Made by a program: the position numbers and the translations under genes. A stretch of DNA of 64,000 nt, from contig JARACJ010000003.1 in the NCBI GenBank assembly GCA_028767165.1, positions 310,001-374,000 on the forward strand, read 5' to 3'. The notes below the pieces were generated by a model. It was given only the letters and a program-made list of their open reading frames with translations, was not told where the DNA came from and did no database searches. How positions within the stretch are numbered: the stretch's first letter is position 1; each line of letters opens with the position of its first letter. Origin of the DNA: Proteobacteria bacterium DTSAM18 (GTDB lineage Bacteria; Myxococcota_A; UBA796; GCA-2862545). Below, in pieces: positions 33,330 to 41,845 of the stretch.

Positions 33330-33914
33330 TCACGGAATCCTCGACAGCTCCGACGTCGGCTCGCGGTCGGACAGGAAGTCGAACCGGTACACCCGGTGTT
33401 CCGCCTCCCCCGCCGCGCCGCCGGCGTAGGGCCAGACCTCGCACTTCAGCTCCTCACCGGGGGCGACGGGCTCGCACTGGACGACGACCGGGTCGCACAG
33501 CTCGGTGGTGTCGGCGTGCTGGTGGCTCTGGTGCAGGGGCATGTGCAGGCGGCCTTCCTCGTCTTCGTCCGCATCACCGGCCCAGTGGCAGGAGTGGTTG
33601 ACCCAGTCGCCGTCGCCCTCGGACTCGGCATCGATCTGCCACAGCCCCACGCCGTCGCGGCCGGGGCCCACCGTGAGCACGACACGCTGCTTGAGACCTG
33701 CGTTGTCGATGGGCAGCGGCGAGCCGTCGTTGGTGGCCGTCCAGAAGACCCGGCTGGCCTCCCAGCTGCCCTCCATCACGCGCCAGTCGGCGGCCGCGGG
33801 CTGCTCCGGGGCTGTGTCGGCGGCGTCCGTTCCGTCGGTCTCGATGGCATCGTCGCCCTCCGAGACGGTGCAGGCCTGGGTGAGGAGCAGCAGGGAGAGG
33901 ACGAGGCGCGACAT
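33330..33914 (-). CDS. lipoprotein of unknown function
   Basis: A 194-residue precursor. MSRLVLSLLLLTQAC is a lipoprotein signal (Cys15), followed by an acidic Thr/Asp linker (DDAIETDGTDAADTAPEQ), as commonly seen before the folded part of myxobacterial lipoproteins. The mature domain runs WRVMEGSWEASRVFWTATNDG to KQRVVLTVG, then HSCHWAGDADEDEEGRLHMPLHQSHQHADTTELCDP, and ends in CEVWPYAGGAAGEAEHRVYRFDF. Four cysteines and several His/Asp residues could bind metal or form disulfides. GGAG five bases before the ATG supports the start. I recognise no family; the predicted content is mostly beta-strand. Confidence 0.75.
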   Translation of the reverse strand: MSRLVLSLLLLTQACTVSEGDDAIETDGTDAADTAPEQPAAADWRVMEGSWEASRVFWTATNDGSPLPIDNAGLKQRVVLTVGPGRDGVGLWQIDAESEGDGDWVNHSCHWAGDADEDEEGRLHMPLHQSHQHADTTELCDPVVVQCEPVAPGEELKCEVWPYAGGAAGEAEHRVYRFDFLSDREPTSELSRIP

Positions 33915-34012
33915 GGGTTCTCCGGGGAATGGGCGGACTGTTGCAGGGGGGCGGAGGGAAGTCAACCGACGCAGCGAGGGAGGCTGGAGCTGGGCCCTCC
34001 CTGCCCGGACAT

Positions 34013-34288
34013 CACGGGGGATCGGGGCCCCGGCGCCCCAAGGGGCGCCCGTACGTGTCGACCGAAGACACCCCTTCGCTGACGACGCCCATTGGAACCC
34101 CGACGCAGTTCCAGCGTCTTCGCAAGAGCGAACGCAATTCCAGAGCGTCCCTTGCGTCACACGCCGCGAGGATGCGTCGTCCCGGTGGGTGCTGGGCAAG
34201 GAGCAAGGGAGAGGCCGACCTTCCGGTCGGCCCGACCGAAGCGACGAAGAACAGGGCCTGCCGGGGCGTCGCAGCCGGTCTACCCGGC
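34013..34288. repeat. composite repeat, copy 1
   Basis: About 276 bases that recur at 36193-36470 with scattered differences. In order: ATCACGGGG leader, hairpin GGCGCCCCAAGGGGCGCC (34032-34049) and CGTACGTGTCGACC, a segment containing TTCCAGCGTCTTCGCA and CGCAATTCCAGAGCGTCCCT, then GGTGGGTGCTGGGC and a unit with the hairpin GGCCGACCTTCCGGTCGGCC. It fills the gap between the lipoprotein and symporter genes and carries no open frame of note. Confidence 0.85.
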
Positions 34289-34375
34289 AAAGGAGAGGCC
34301 GACCTTCCGGTCGGCCCGACCGAAGCGACGAAGAACGGGGCCTGCCGGGACGTCGCAGCCGGTCTACCCGCCAAC
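34208..34375. repeat. 84-base tandem repeat, two units, overlapping symporter 3' end
   Basis: Two near-identical units (34208-34291 and 34292-34375) begin GGAGAGGCCGACC and include a perfect 8-bp stem, GGCCGACC-TTCC-GGTCGGCC. They end CCGGTCTACCCG. The second unit runs into the minus-strand symporter gene, so its TAG stop (34364-34366) lies inside the repeat. A third, diverged unit occurs near 36390-36470. Confidence 0.85.
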
Positions 34376-35794
34376 CGCCACTCGCTGGAGCTTCGCCAGC
34401 TCCCTCTTCACGACCGGCGCCATCCAGACGAGCCCGAGCATGTTGGGCACGCACAGCAGGAACACCATCGCATCGCTGAAGGCCAGCACCGAGTCGATAC
34501 GGACGCTCGCCCCCAGTGCCACGAACCCGCAGAAGACGAGGTCGAACAGGCGCTGCCCCTTCTTGTGCACGCCCGTCAGGTAGGTCCATCCGATCATGCC
34601 GTAGTAGGACCACGAGAGCATCGTCGACACCGCGAACAGCAGCGCTGCGACAGCCAGCGGATAGGGAAACCACCAGACCGTGCGGCCGAACGCATCCGAC
34701 GTCATCGCCACGCCCTCGAGGCCGGACTCCATGAATCCGGGAAACTCGACCCGGGCGACCCCGATCACCAGGGCCGACAGGGTGCAGATGACGATGGTGT
34801 CGATGAACGGCTCGAGCAGCGCGACGAGGCCCTCGGTCGCCGGAAGGTCGGTCTTCACGGCGGAGTGCGCGATCGACGCGGAGCCGATGCCGGCCTCGTT
34901 CGAGAAGACCGCCCGCTGCATGCCGATGACCATGGCGCCGAGCGCACCGCCACTCACCGCCTGGGGGTCGAAGGCATCGGCGAAGATGTTCGCCGCGGCC
35001 CGGGGAAGCGCGTCCACGTTCAGCGCGATCACCAGCAGGGCGCCCACGAGGTACAGGATGCCCATGAGCGGAACGAGCCTGGACGTCACCGACGCGATGG
35101 AGCGGATGCCGCCGAGGATCACGGCCCCGACGACCAACGCCAGGGCGATGCCCACGGCCCAGCCGTACCCGTCCAGGGGGCTGGCCGCCCCACCGGTGGC
35201 GGCCCGGAGCTGCACGTAGGCCTGGTTGGACTGGAACATGTTCCCGATGCCCAGGCAGCCCACCACGATGCCCGCGGCGTAGAACGTACCCAGCGCCTTG
35301 CCCATCCTCGGGTGCCCCCGATCCGCCAGGCCGGCGGTGAGGTAGTACATCGGCCCGCCGGTCACCGTGCCGTCCTCGTCGATCCTGCGGTACTTCACCC
35401 CCAGCGTGCACTCGGCGAACTTCGTGGCCATGCCCAGGAAGCCTGCCAGGACCATCCAGAACGTGGCCCCGGGGCCGCCGGCGGAGATCGCGATGGCCAC
35501 ACCTCCGATGTTGCCGATGCCCACCGTGCCCGAGACCGCCGTGGCGAGGGCCTGGAAGTGGGTGATCTGACCGGGCGCGTCGGGGCGGCTGAACTGGCCC
35601 CGCAGCGTGCGGAAGGCGAGCGGGAGACCTCGGACGTTCACCAGGCGGAAGTAGACGGTACAGAACACCGCGCCCGCCACCAGGATGGCCACGACGAGCG
35701 GAACGCCCACCCCGAACAGGTCGACCTCGAAGAACACGAAGTCGGAAAAGCGTCGTGCAATGGGCGCCATGAGCTCGTCGAGCGCGTCGTCCAC
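34364..35794 (-). CDS. alanine/glycine:cation symporter (AGCS family)
   Basis: A 476-residue inner-membrane transporter with about eleven helices that takes up alanine or glycine with Na+ or H+. Family signatures: HFQALATAVSGTVGIGNIGGVAIAI, GGPGATFWM, the GTVTGGPMYYL loop, and QRAVFSNEAGIGSASIAHSA. SWSYYGMIGW and CVPNMLGLVW close to the C-terminus also match. Length is typical (450-490). I place the start at GTG 35794, with AAGGAG six bases upstream. The last codons and the stop lie in a tandem repeat, so the exact C-terminus may have been set by repeat insertion. It stands alone between repeat-rich gaps. Confidence 0.92.
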   Translation of the reverse strand: MDDALDELMAPIARRFSDFVFFEVDLFGVGVPLVVAILVAGAVFCTVYFRLVNVRGLPLAFRTLRGQFSRPDAPGQITHFQALATAVSGTVGIGNIGGVAIAISAGGPGATFWMVLAGFLGMATKFAECTLGVKYRRIDEDGTVTGGPMYYLTAGLADRGHPRMGKALGTFYAAGIVVGCLGIGNMFQSNQAYVQLRAATGGAASPLDGYGWAVGIALALVVGAVILGGIRSIASVTSRLVPLMGILYLVGALLVIALNVDALPRAAANIFADAFDPQAVSGGALGAMVIGMQRAVFSNEAGIGSASIAHSAVKTDLPATEGLVALLEPFIDTIVICTLSALVIGVARVEFPGFMESGLEGVAMTSDAFGRTVWWFPYPLAVAALLFAVSTMLSWSYYGMIGWTYLTGVHKKGQRLFDLVFCGFVALGASVRIDSVLAFSDAMVFLLCVPNMLGLVWMAPVVKRELAKLQRVAVGG

Positions 35795-36476
35795 GGAGGG
35801 CTCCTTCAGTGGTGGGCGGGTGGGTACCCGGACGCCTGGCCCGTGGCCGATCCGCGTGGCGGCCTCAGGGCTGGTCGCACGCGAGGCCGATGGACGGCGC
35901 GGCGACGAAGGTGCATCCGGGAGTCGGCGTCACCATACATCGTGGAGAACCCACACCAAGGCGACGAAGAACGGGGCTTCGTGTCCGTGACCCGCGCCCC
36001 CTGTGCGTGCGCGTGCGCGGCCGGCCTGCCTGAAGCGCCTCCGCCCCGGTGAGAGCTCGGAGGCCTCGGCTGGCGGCCGTACGATTCCTCGAGCGTGGGC
36101 CACGTCAACGGGGTCGGGCGCAGCGAGCAGCGCCCGTACGATTCAAGGCCCCAAGGGAGTTCGAACTGGGGCGTGGCACGACAACCGGAGCCTCCCGGGG
36201 GTTCGAGGCCCCGGCGCCCCGAGGGGCGCCCGTACGTGACGACCGAGGACGCCCCTTCGCTGACGATGCCCATGGGGGCCCCGACGCTGTTCCAGCGTCT
36301 TCGCAGGAGGGAACGCAATTCCAGAGCGTCCCTTCAGTCGCACGCCGCGACGATGCGTCGTTCCGGTGGGTGCTGGGCGAGGAGCAAAGGAGAGGCCGAC
36401 CTTCCGGTCGGCCCGATCGAAGGGGTGGAGAACAAAACCTGCCGGGGCGTCGCAGCCGGCCTACCCGTCGGGGCCG

Positions 36477-36869
36477 CCCCGGCGAGCGCTTCGAGGCCCC
36501 GGCTGGCGGCCGTGCGAGGCGGCAAGGTTGAACCGCCAAGGTGTCACAGGTTGCGGTCTGACCCCCATCAACTCTTCCTGACCTTGGAGCAGTCACCCCG
36601 CCCCAGGCCGCCAGCCGGGGCCGGCTCGAGCCCAAGGGACGCCGGCGCGGAGGCGGGAGGCGGGAATCGCGCCGGGTGCAGGACCGTACACCCTGCACTC
36701 CCGGTCCGTGCTTCTCTGACAGGTCCAAACCCGGACGTTCCCGACAATCCCGCCGGGAGCGCCGGCCGTCCCGCCGCGCCGGCGAGAGCTTCGAGGCCCC
36801 GGCTGGCGGCCGTGCGAGCCGGCAAGGTTGAACCGCCAAGGTGTAACAGGTTGCGGTCTGACCCCCATC
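36477..36869. repeat. 93-base direct repeat pair, spaced exactly 300 bases
   Basis: The segments 36477-36569 and 36777-36869 agree at all but a few bases. Each reads CTTCGAGGCCCCGGCTGGCG, then a GGCAAGGTTGAACCGCCAAG block, then ACAGGTTGCGGTCTGACCCC. The 207 bases between them are unique in the window and non-coding. Confidence 0.88.
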
Positions 36870-36903
36870 GCGGCGATGGTGCTCCGGCCGGGTCGGGGCC
36901 AGC

Positions 36904-37023
36904 CGCGCACGGGCACGCTCACGCGCAGGGGTCACGGGGGCTGGGGGTGAGCGTGCGGGCAGGTTGGGAGGTCGGTTTTCCGCGCACGGGCACGCTCACG
37001 CGCAGGGGTCACGGGGGCTGGGG
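36904..37023. repeat. 43-bp direct repeat pair, 77-base period
   Basis: CGCGCACGGGCACGCTCACG plus 23 further bases occurs at 36904-36946 and again, unchanged, at 36981-37023. The GGGCACG core continues as a degenerate hexamer run up to 37090. Confidence 0.88.
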
Positions 37024-37093
37024 TGGCCGTGTTTGCGGGTCGGGAGAGCGGTTTTTCGGGCACGGGCGCGGGCGCGGGCACGGGCACGGGATT

Positions 37094-38092
37094 TCAGAAC
37101 TCCCTGCGAGCGCCTACTTGTTCCAGGACCCCCATGATCGCCACCTGCAGCGTATCCAACTGCGCCAGGCTCTCCACCGTCATCACCCCGCGCTTCTTCC
37201 CGGTGCGCCGCAGCACCCCGTGGGGGTCGCTGATGCCGTCGGCGTCGTAGATGCCGATCTGCAGGCCCTCGCCCACCGGCTTGAGGAACACCAGCAGCAG
37301 CCGGTCGGCGAAGGACAGGTTCTTCCAGCCCGTGACCACCCGCTCCTCGACCCCGGGCAGCACCCGCAGCACCCAGCTTCGGGCCAGGGCCATCATCTCC
37401 CGCTGCTCGTCGCTCGCGTCCGTGAGGAGCGTGAGTCCGGGGCCCTCCATCACGGGGCCGGTGGCCTCGGTGACCCGCTTCTCGCTCGGCGCGGGCGTGG
37501 CGACGCCGACGCCCCGCTTGACCACGTTCATGAAGCTGCCGAAGGCCTGCTCGGCGTTGGCGCCCACGGGGTCGGCCATCTCCTGCATCATGATCCCGGC
37601 GAAGGCCCCGAAGATGGTGGCCGCGAGCCCCCGCAGCTCCTCCTCGGGAATGAGCCCCGACAGCATCGGCCGCAGGATCTCCGCGATGGCCGAGCGCGCC
37701 CGGGCGTACATCTTGCTCAGGGCGACCTTGATCTCCGGCTCCCGCTGGGCGTGCACGGTGAACTCGAGCCACAGGGGCACGATGGCCCGGCCACGGTGGG
37801 ACTCTCGCTGGAGCGCCTTGCCGATGGCGTCGACGTAGTCCTCCTCGCCGAGCGCCTTCTCGAACTGTTCGTACACCTCGGCCATGATCTCGCGGGTCCA
37901 GACCTCGAGGATGTCCATGAAGACTTCGTGCTTGCTCTGGTAGTGCCAGTAGAACGATCCCTTGGACACCTTGGCCTTGTCGCAGATCGCATCCACGCTG
38001 GTCTCGTGGTACCCGCGGTCCCGGAAGCAGGCGTAGGCGGCGCGGCGGATCTGGGCGCGCTTCTTCTCGGCACGGACGCTTGGACGGGACAT
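37094..38092 (-). CDS. TetR-family regulator fused to DUF1801/DUF5655-like domain
   Basis: A 332-residue protein, longer than the usual 190-230 for TetR. Residues about 8-60 are the TetR helix-turn-helix: RAEKKRAQIRRAAYACFRDR, then TSVDAICDKAKVSKGSFYWHYQSKHEVF. The ligand-binding helical region runs to about 200. The remaining 130 residues hold an extra domain: WVLRVLPGVEERVVTGWKNL, LLLVFLKPVGEGLQIGIYDA, LRRTGKKRGVMTVESLAQLD. This pattern (WKxLSF, then a beta-sheet, then GK and VxSLxxLD) resembles the YdhG-like DUF1801/DUF5655 fold. The ATG at 38092 is chosen since the TetR domain starts there. It is divergent from the sigma factor. A nested dyad in its upstream region is a likely own-operator. 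Confidence 0.82.
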   Translation of the reverse strand: MSRPSVRAEKKRAQIRRAAYACFRDRGYHETSVDAICDKAKVSKGSFYWHYQSKHEVFMDILEVWTREIMAEVYEQFEKALGEEDYVDAIGKALQRESHRGRAIVPLWLEFTVHAQREPEIKVALSKMYARARSAIAEILRPMLSGLIPEEELRGLAATIFGAFAGIMMQEMADPVGANAEQAFGSFMNVVKRGVGVATPAPSEKRVTEATGPVMEGPGLTLLTDASDEQREMMALARSWVLRVLPGVEERVVTGWKNLSFADRLLLVFLKPVGEGLQIGIYDADGISDPHGVLRRTGKKRGVMTVESLAQLDTLQVAIMGVLEQVGARREF

Positions 38093-38121
38093 CTGCAGAT
38101 ACTCCTGCCTCGGGACGACAT

Positions 38122-38155
38122 GGTACGAAGGGAACGTCCCTCTCCTTTTCGTACC
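38122..38155. promoter_or_regulatory. nested dyads between tetR and sigma factor, candidate TetR operator
   Basis: Outer arms GGTACGAA (38122-38129) and TTCGTACC (38148-38155) are perfect complements. Inside lies AGGGA-ACG-TCCCT (38129-38141). The site is 30-63 bases upstream of the TetR start and about 90 bases before the sigma-factor GTG, so a bound dimer could control both divergent units. Dyads are seen; binding is inferred. Confidence 0.55.
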
Positions 38156-38241
38156 CGGCGGCGAGAAAAACATGCCGTCTGCGGTGACACCTGTCCACCC
38201 ACGCGGTGTTCTGTCGACGTACCCCACTGGAGGGAACCCAC

Positions 38242-38721
38242 GTGGCCATCGACATCGAGGCCTGGTACCGCGCCCATGGACCCATGGTCCTGCGTCGGTG
38301 TCGCCAGCTCCTCAAGGACGAACAGCTCGCCCAGGACGCGATGCACGAGGTCTTCGTGCGGCTCGTCCGCGTGGGGGATCGTCTCGATGATCGTGCGCCC
38401 ACCGGACTGCTGTACCGGATGGCGACCCAACAGTGCCTGAACGTGCTGCGCACCAAGCGCCGGCACCCCGAGGACAAGGTGGACGAGCTGCTGATGAACA
38501 TCGCCGGACACGGCCGCATGGGCGAGGATCTCGGCGCCCGCAGCGTGCTGGCGAAGCTGTTCTCCCGCACCCAGGAGAGCTCCGAGGTGATGGCCGTGCT
38601 GCACTACGTGGACGGCCTCACGCTGCAGGAGGTGGCCGACGAGGTCGGCATGTCCGTCTCCGGCGTCCGCAAGCGCCTGCGCCAGCTCCGCTCCACCCTG
38701 CACGACATGGAGGCCGCGTGA
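38242..38721 (+). CDS. ECF-type RNA polymerase sigma factor
   Basis: A 159-residue sigma-70 family protein. Region 2 is IEAWYRAHGPMVLRRCRQLL, DEQLAQDAMHEVFVRLVR (core binding and -10 recognition). Region 4 is VMAVLHYVDGLTLQEVADEV with GMSVSGVRKRLRQLRSTLH, a helix-turn-helix for -35 recognition. Length and lack of regions 1 and 3 make it an ECF sigma. The start GTG follows GGAGGG seven bases upstream. Its stop overlaps the next start (GTGA), so it is coupled to the membrane protein and, through it, to the caspase-like gene. It is divergent from the TetR fusion. Confidence 0.9.
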   Translation: MAIDIEAWYRAHGPMVLRRCRQLLKDEQLAQDAMHEVFVRLVRVGDRLDDRAPTGLLYRMATQQCLNVLRTKRRHPEDKVDELLMNIAGHGRMGEDLGARSVLAKLFSRTQESSEVMAVLHYVDGLTLQEVADEVGMSVSGVRKRLRQLRSTLHDMEAA

Positions 38722-39473
38722 CCCGCCCGACCGTCCCCTCCCTGCTGGTCGAGAAGCTCGCCGCCGGGGAGCTTCCCCCCGACAAGGCCGAAGAGGTCCG
38801 CGCCCGCCTCGCCGAGGCCGGCGAGCTGGACCGACTGACCGATCTGCAGCGCGACAACGAGCAGATGCTGGCCCACCTCACGCCCACCATGGTCCGCCGC
38901 CAGGTGGAGCGCCGTGTCGAGGAGGCGCGCACCGTGCGCCGTCGCCGGACCACCCGCTGGGTCGGCATCCTCGCCGCCGCGGGGCTCGTGGGCGCGTTCG
39001 CCCTGCCCCGCCTCCTCCCCTCGCCTTCCGACAGCCCCACCCAGGCCATCGACGAGGGCAACCGCATCAAGGGCCTTCAGCCCGAGCTGCGCGCCTGGCT
39101 GCAGACCGACGACGGCCCGGTGATCCTCACGGATGGCGCCACCGTCCACGAGGGCGATCTGCTCCAGCTGTCCTACGTGGCCGCGGGCCGGCCCCACGGC
39201 GCCATCCTGTCCCGCGACGGACGCGGCGTGGTCACCCTGCACACGGCCACCGACACCACGACCCTCACCCCCTCCGGCGAGCAGCTCCTGCCGTTCTCCT
39301 ACCAGCTCGACGACGCCCCGGACCACGAGACCTTCTTCTTCGTCACCAGCGACCGTCCCCTGGACGTCGCACACCTGGTCCGCCAGCTCGAGCGCGGCGC
39401 GGACACCCTGTCCCGCCCGGACGGCAGCGCCCTCACCACCTACACCCTCCGCCTTCGCAAGGAGGCCGAATGA
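38718..39473 (+). CDS. single-pass membrane protein, probable anti-sigma-like partner with DUF4384-like domain
   Basis: A 251-residue protein coupled by overlap to the sigma factor (GTGA) and the caspase gene (ATGATG around 39470). Residues 1-75 are cytoplasmic and helical (LVEKLAAGELPPDKAEEVRARLAEAGEL), the usual zone for sigma binding, although no zinc-finger Cys is present. One transmembrane helix follows (WVGILAAAGLVGAFALPRLL). The periplasmic part, DGATVHEGDLLQLSYVAAGR, HGAILSRDGRGVVTLHTATD, resembles the DUF4384/ActD-type domain found beside caspase-like proteins in myxobacteria. Anti-sigma function is inferred from operon position and topology. Confidence 0.65.
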   Translation: MTRPTVPSLLVEKLAAGELPPDKAEEVRARLAEAGELDRLTDLQRDNEQMLAHLTPTMVRRQVERRVEEARTVRRRRTTRWVGILAAAGLVGAFALPRLLPSPSDSPTQAIDEGNRIKGLQPELRAWLQTDDGPVILTDGATVHEGDLLQLSYVAAGRPHGAILSRDGRGVVTLHTATDTTTLTPSGEQLLPFSYQLDDAPDHETFFFVTSDRPLDVAHLVRQLERGADTLSRPDGSALTTYTLRLRKEAE

Positions 39474-41845
39474 TGCGGCGCCTCGCCCTTCCCGTCCTCT
39501 CCCTGTCCAGCCTGCTGGCCCTCTCCCTCCCCGCGTCGGCCCGGGCCGAGGACGACTTCCGCCGCCTGGCCATCGTCATCGGTGCCAACGACGGCGGCGA
39601 CGAGCGGGTCCGCCTGCGCTACGCCGGCACCGACGCGGAGGCCTTCTCGGACGTCCTCACGGAGCTCGGCGGCGTCGACCCGGACGACCTGTGGCTGCTG
39701 CAGGAGCCCGACGCCGACGTGATCCGCCGCACCCTCGACCAGGTGGCCCACGAGGCCCGCCGCACCCGACGCCGCGGGGATCGGGTCGAGGTGCTGCTGT
39801 ACTACTCGGGTCACGCCGACGCCGAGGGCCTGCTGCCCGGTGGCGACCACCTGCCCTACGACGACCTGCGGGGCCTGGTCCGGTCCATCGACTCCGACGT
39901 GCGCGTGAGCGTGCTCGACTCCTGCGCGTCCGGCGCCCTCATCCGCACCAAGGGCGGCGTGCGGCGGCCCGGGTTCCTCGCGGGCGCCTCCCAGGATGTG
40001 GAGGGCGAGGCCTACCTCACGAGCTCCACCGCCGACGAGGCCTCCCAGGAGTCCGACACCGTCCAGGCGTCCTACTTCACCTACCACCTCGTCACCGGCC
40101 TGCGGGGCGCGGCGGACGCCGACGGCGATCTGCAGATCACGCTCTCCGAGGCCTACACCTACGCCTTCCGGGAGACCCTGCGCTCCACCGAGCGCACCCT
40201 CGCGGGGCCCCAGCACCCCAACTACGCCATCGATCTGCGGGGCCAGGGGGACTTCATCGTCACCGACCTGCGGGCCGCCACCTCGAGCCTCGTGGTGGAC
40301 GCCGGCGTCGACGGCCTGCTCTGGGTCCGCGACGACCAGCAGCGCCTCCTCGCCGAGGTCGACAAGGTCACGGGCGCCGACCTCACCCTCAGCCTGCCTC
40401 CCGGCGAGTACGAGCTCACGCTGCAGACCCGCCCGGTCCCCTACACCACCCGCGTGAGCGTCCCCACCAACGGCTACCAGCGGATCTCCACCGGCGACTT
40501 CGCGGCCGTCGTGGGTCCCATGCAGCCCACCACCCTGAGGGGCGACAGCGAGGTCGCGGCCCCCGTACCCGCCGCCCCCGATCCGACCGGGGGCCCCACG
40601 GCCACCTTCGGGTTCCAGGTGGTCCACGGCGTCGGCACCTCCCCCGACACCGCCATCCGGGGCGTCGCCTTCGACCTCATCCAGGGCACCTACCGCAGCA
40701 TCGACGGCGCCCAGATCGGCCTCGCGGCCGCCGCGTCCCGCACCCACGTCAAGGGCCTGCAGATGACCCTGGGCGCAAACTGGGCCGGCACCAGCCTGCA
40801 GGGCACCCAGTTCACGGCCGGCTTCAACCAGGCGGGCAGTCTCGACCGGGCCATCCAGTTCTCGGCCGGGTTCAACAGCGCCACCGACGCGGACACCCCC
40901 CACACCGGCGCCCAGATCACCGTGGGCGGCAACTACGCGGGCGCCGACTTCCACGGCGTGCAGGCGAGCACCGGGTTCAACCTCGCCCGGGGTCGCCTGC
41001 AGGGCACCCAGGTCACCGCCGGCGCCAACATCGCCGCGGGTCCCGGCCCCTCCAACCACAAGGGCGCCCAGCTGTCGGCGGGCCTGAACCACGTCACCGG
41101 CACGCTGCGGGGCGCACAGCTCACGGTGGGCATGAACATCGCCACCCGGCACGTCTCCGGGGCGCAGGCCGCGGTGGGCGTGAACGTGGTCGGTGGAGAG
41201 CTGCAGGGCGCACAGCTCGGCACGGTGAACATCGCCAACCTCGCGAGCGGCGCCCAGGTGGGCGTGATCAACACGGCGAGATCCATCCAGGGCGCCCAGG
41301 TGGGCATCGTGAACACCACCGGCCGCTCCCCCGCCACCCAGGTGGGCCTCGTCAACGTGGCCACCGAGCTGCAGGGCGAGGCCGTGGGCCTGCTCAGCTT
41401 CATCGGCAACGGCTACCACGCCGTCGAGTTCCACACCGGCGACATCGCCCCCCTCGCGACCACCTTCAAGTTCGGCTCCCGCCACCTGTACACGGCCCTG
41501 AACCTGGGCTGGGACCCGACCCTGCAGCGAGGACTGTCCTACGGGCTCGGCATGGGCGCCCACTGGCAGCTCGGCCGGGTCTCCCTGGACTCCGATCTGA
41601 TGGTCCACAACGAGAAGGTCGACGACATCTCCGACACCCAGGGCCTCGTGGCATCCTGGCGTGCCCAGGTGGGCGTCCGGGTCGTCGGGCCTCTGCACCT
41701 GTTCGCCGGACCCTCCCTGGACACGGCCATCTCCTGGACGGGCGATCCGCTCTCCAAGCAGACCTACATGCCCGTGTGGCTGTACCGGGACGGCACCACC
41801 GTGGGATGGGTGGGTTTCGACGCGGGCCTGCGGCTCACGTTCTGA
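39470..41845 (+). CDS. caspase-family protein fused to surface-repeat and beta-barrel-like region
   Basis: A 791-residue exported protein. Signal peptide 1-26 (ending PASARA). Peptidase C14 domain about 30-245: RLAIVIGAND, catalytic His115 in YYSGHAD, catalytic Cys152 in LDSCASG, then QASYFTYHLVTGLRGAADAD, typical for bacterial caspase homologues. A beta-rich domain (PEGA-like, LPPGEYELTLQT) covers about 275-345. Residues about 410-640 are a repeat array of roughly 20-residue units of the form GAQxTxGxN, like LA_2272-type surface repeats, and the last 130 residues alternate like outer-membrane strands, ending RLTF. It would be a protease held at the outer membrane. Overlaps the preceding gene by four bases. 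Substrate unknown. Confidence 0.85.
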   Translation: MMRRLALPVLSLSSLLALSLPASARAEDDFRRLAIVIGANDGGDERVRLRYAGTDAEAFSDVLTELGGVDPDDLWLLQEPDADVIRRTLDQVAHEARRTRRRGDRVEVLLYYSGHADAEGLLPGGDHLPYDDLRGLVRSIDSDVRVSVLDSCASGALIRTKGGVRRPGFLAGASQDVEGEAYLTSSTADEASQESDTVQASYFTYHLVTGLRGAADADGDLQITLSEAYTYAFRETLRSTERTLAGPQHPNYAIDLRGQGDFIVTDLRAATSSLVVDAGVDGLLWVRDDQQRLLAEVDKVTGADLTLSLPPGEYELTLQTRPVPYTTRVSVPTNGYQRISTGDFAAVVGPMQPTTLRGDSEVAAPVPAAPDPTGGPTATFGFQVVHGVGTSPDTAIRGVAFDLIQGTYRSIDGAQIGLAAAASRTHVKGLQMTLGANWAGTSLQGTQFTAGFNQAGSLDRAIQFSAGFNSATDADTPHTGAQITVGGNYAGADFHGVQASTGFNLARGRLQGTQVTAGANIAAGPGPSNHKGAQLSAGLNHVTGTLRGAQLTVGMNIATRHVSGAQAAVGVNVVGGELQGAQLGTVNIANLASGAQVGVINTARSIQGAQVGIVNTTGRSPATQVGLVNVATELQGEAVGLLSFIGNGYHAVEFHTGDIAPLATTFKFGSRHLYTALNLGWDPTLQRGLSYGLGMGAHWQLGRVSLDSDLMVHNEKVDDISDTQGLVASWRAQVGVRVVGPLHLFAGPSLDTAISWTGDPLSKQTYMPVWLYRDGTTVGWVGFDAGLRLTF

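Larger units (their letters stand above)
35795..37093. repeat. 1.3-kb repeat-rich gap without genes
   Basis: No convincing gene on either strand. It contains copy 2 of the composite repeat (36193-36470, hairpin GGCGCCCCGAGGGGCGCC at 36213-36230), the 300-base-spaced repeat pair, the 43-bp repeat pair, and a run of GGGCAC/GGGCGC hexamers (about 37057-37090) that ends next to the TetR stop codon. A further diverged piece, GGCTGGCGGCCGTACGATTC, occurs near 36069. Small open frames here change strand and phase with the repeats and show no protein family. Confidence 0.8.

Noticed and set aside
36477..36869. Insertion sequence flanked by direct repeats
   Set aside because: The enclosed 207 bases encode no transposase and show no terminal inverted repeats.
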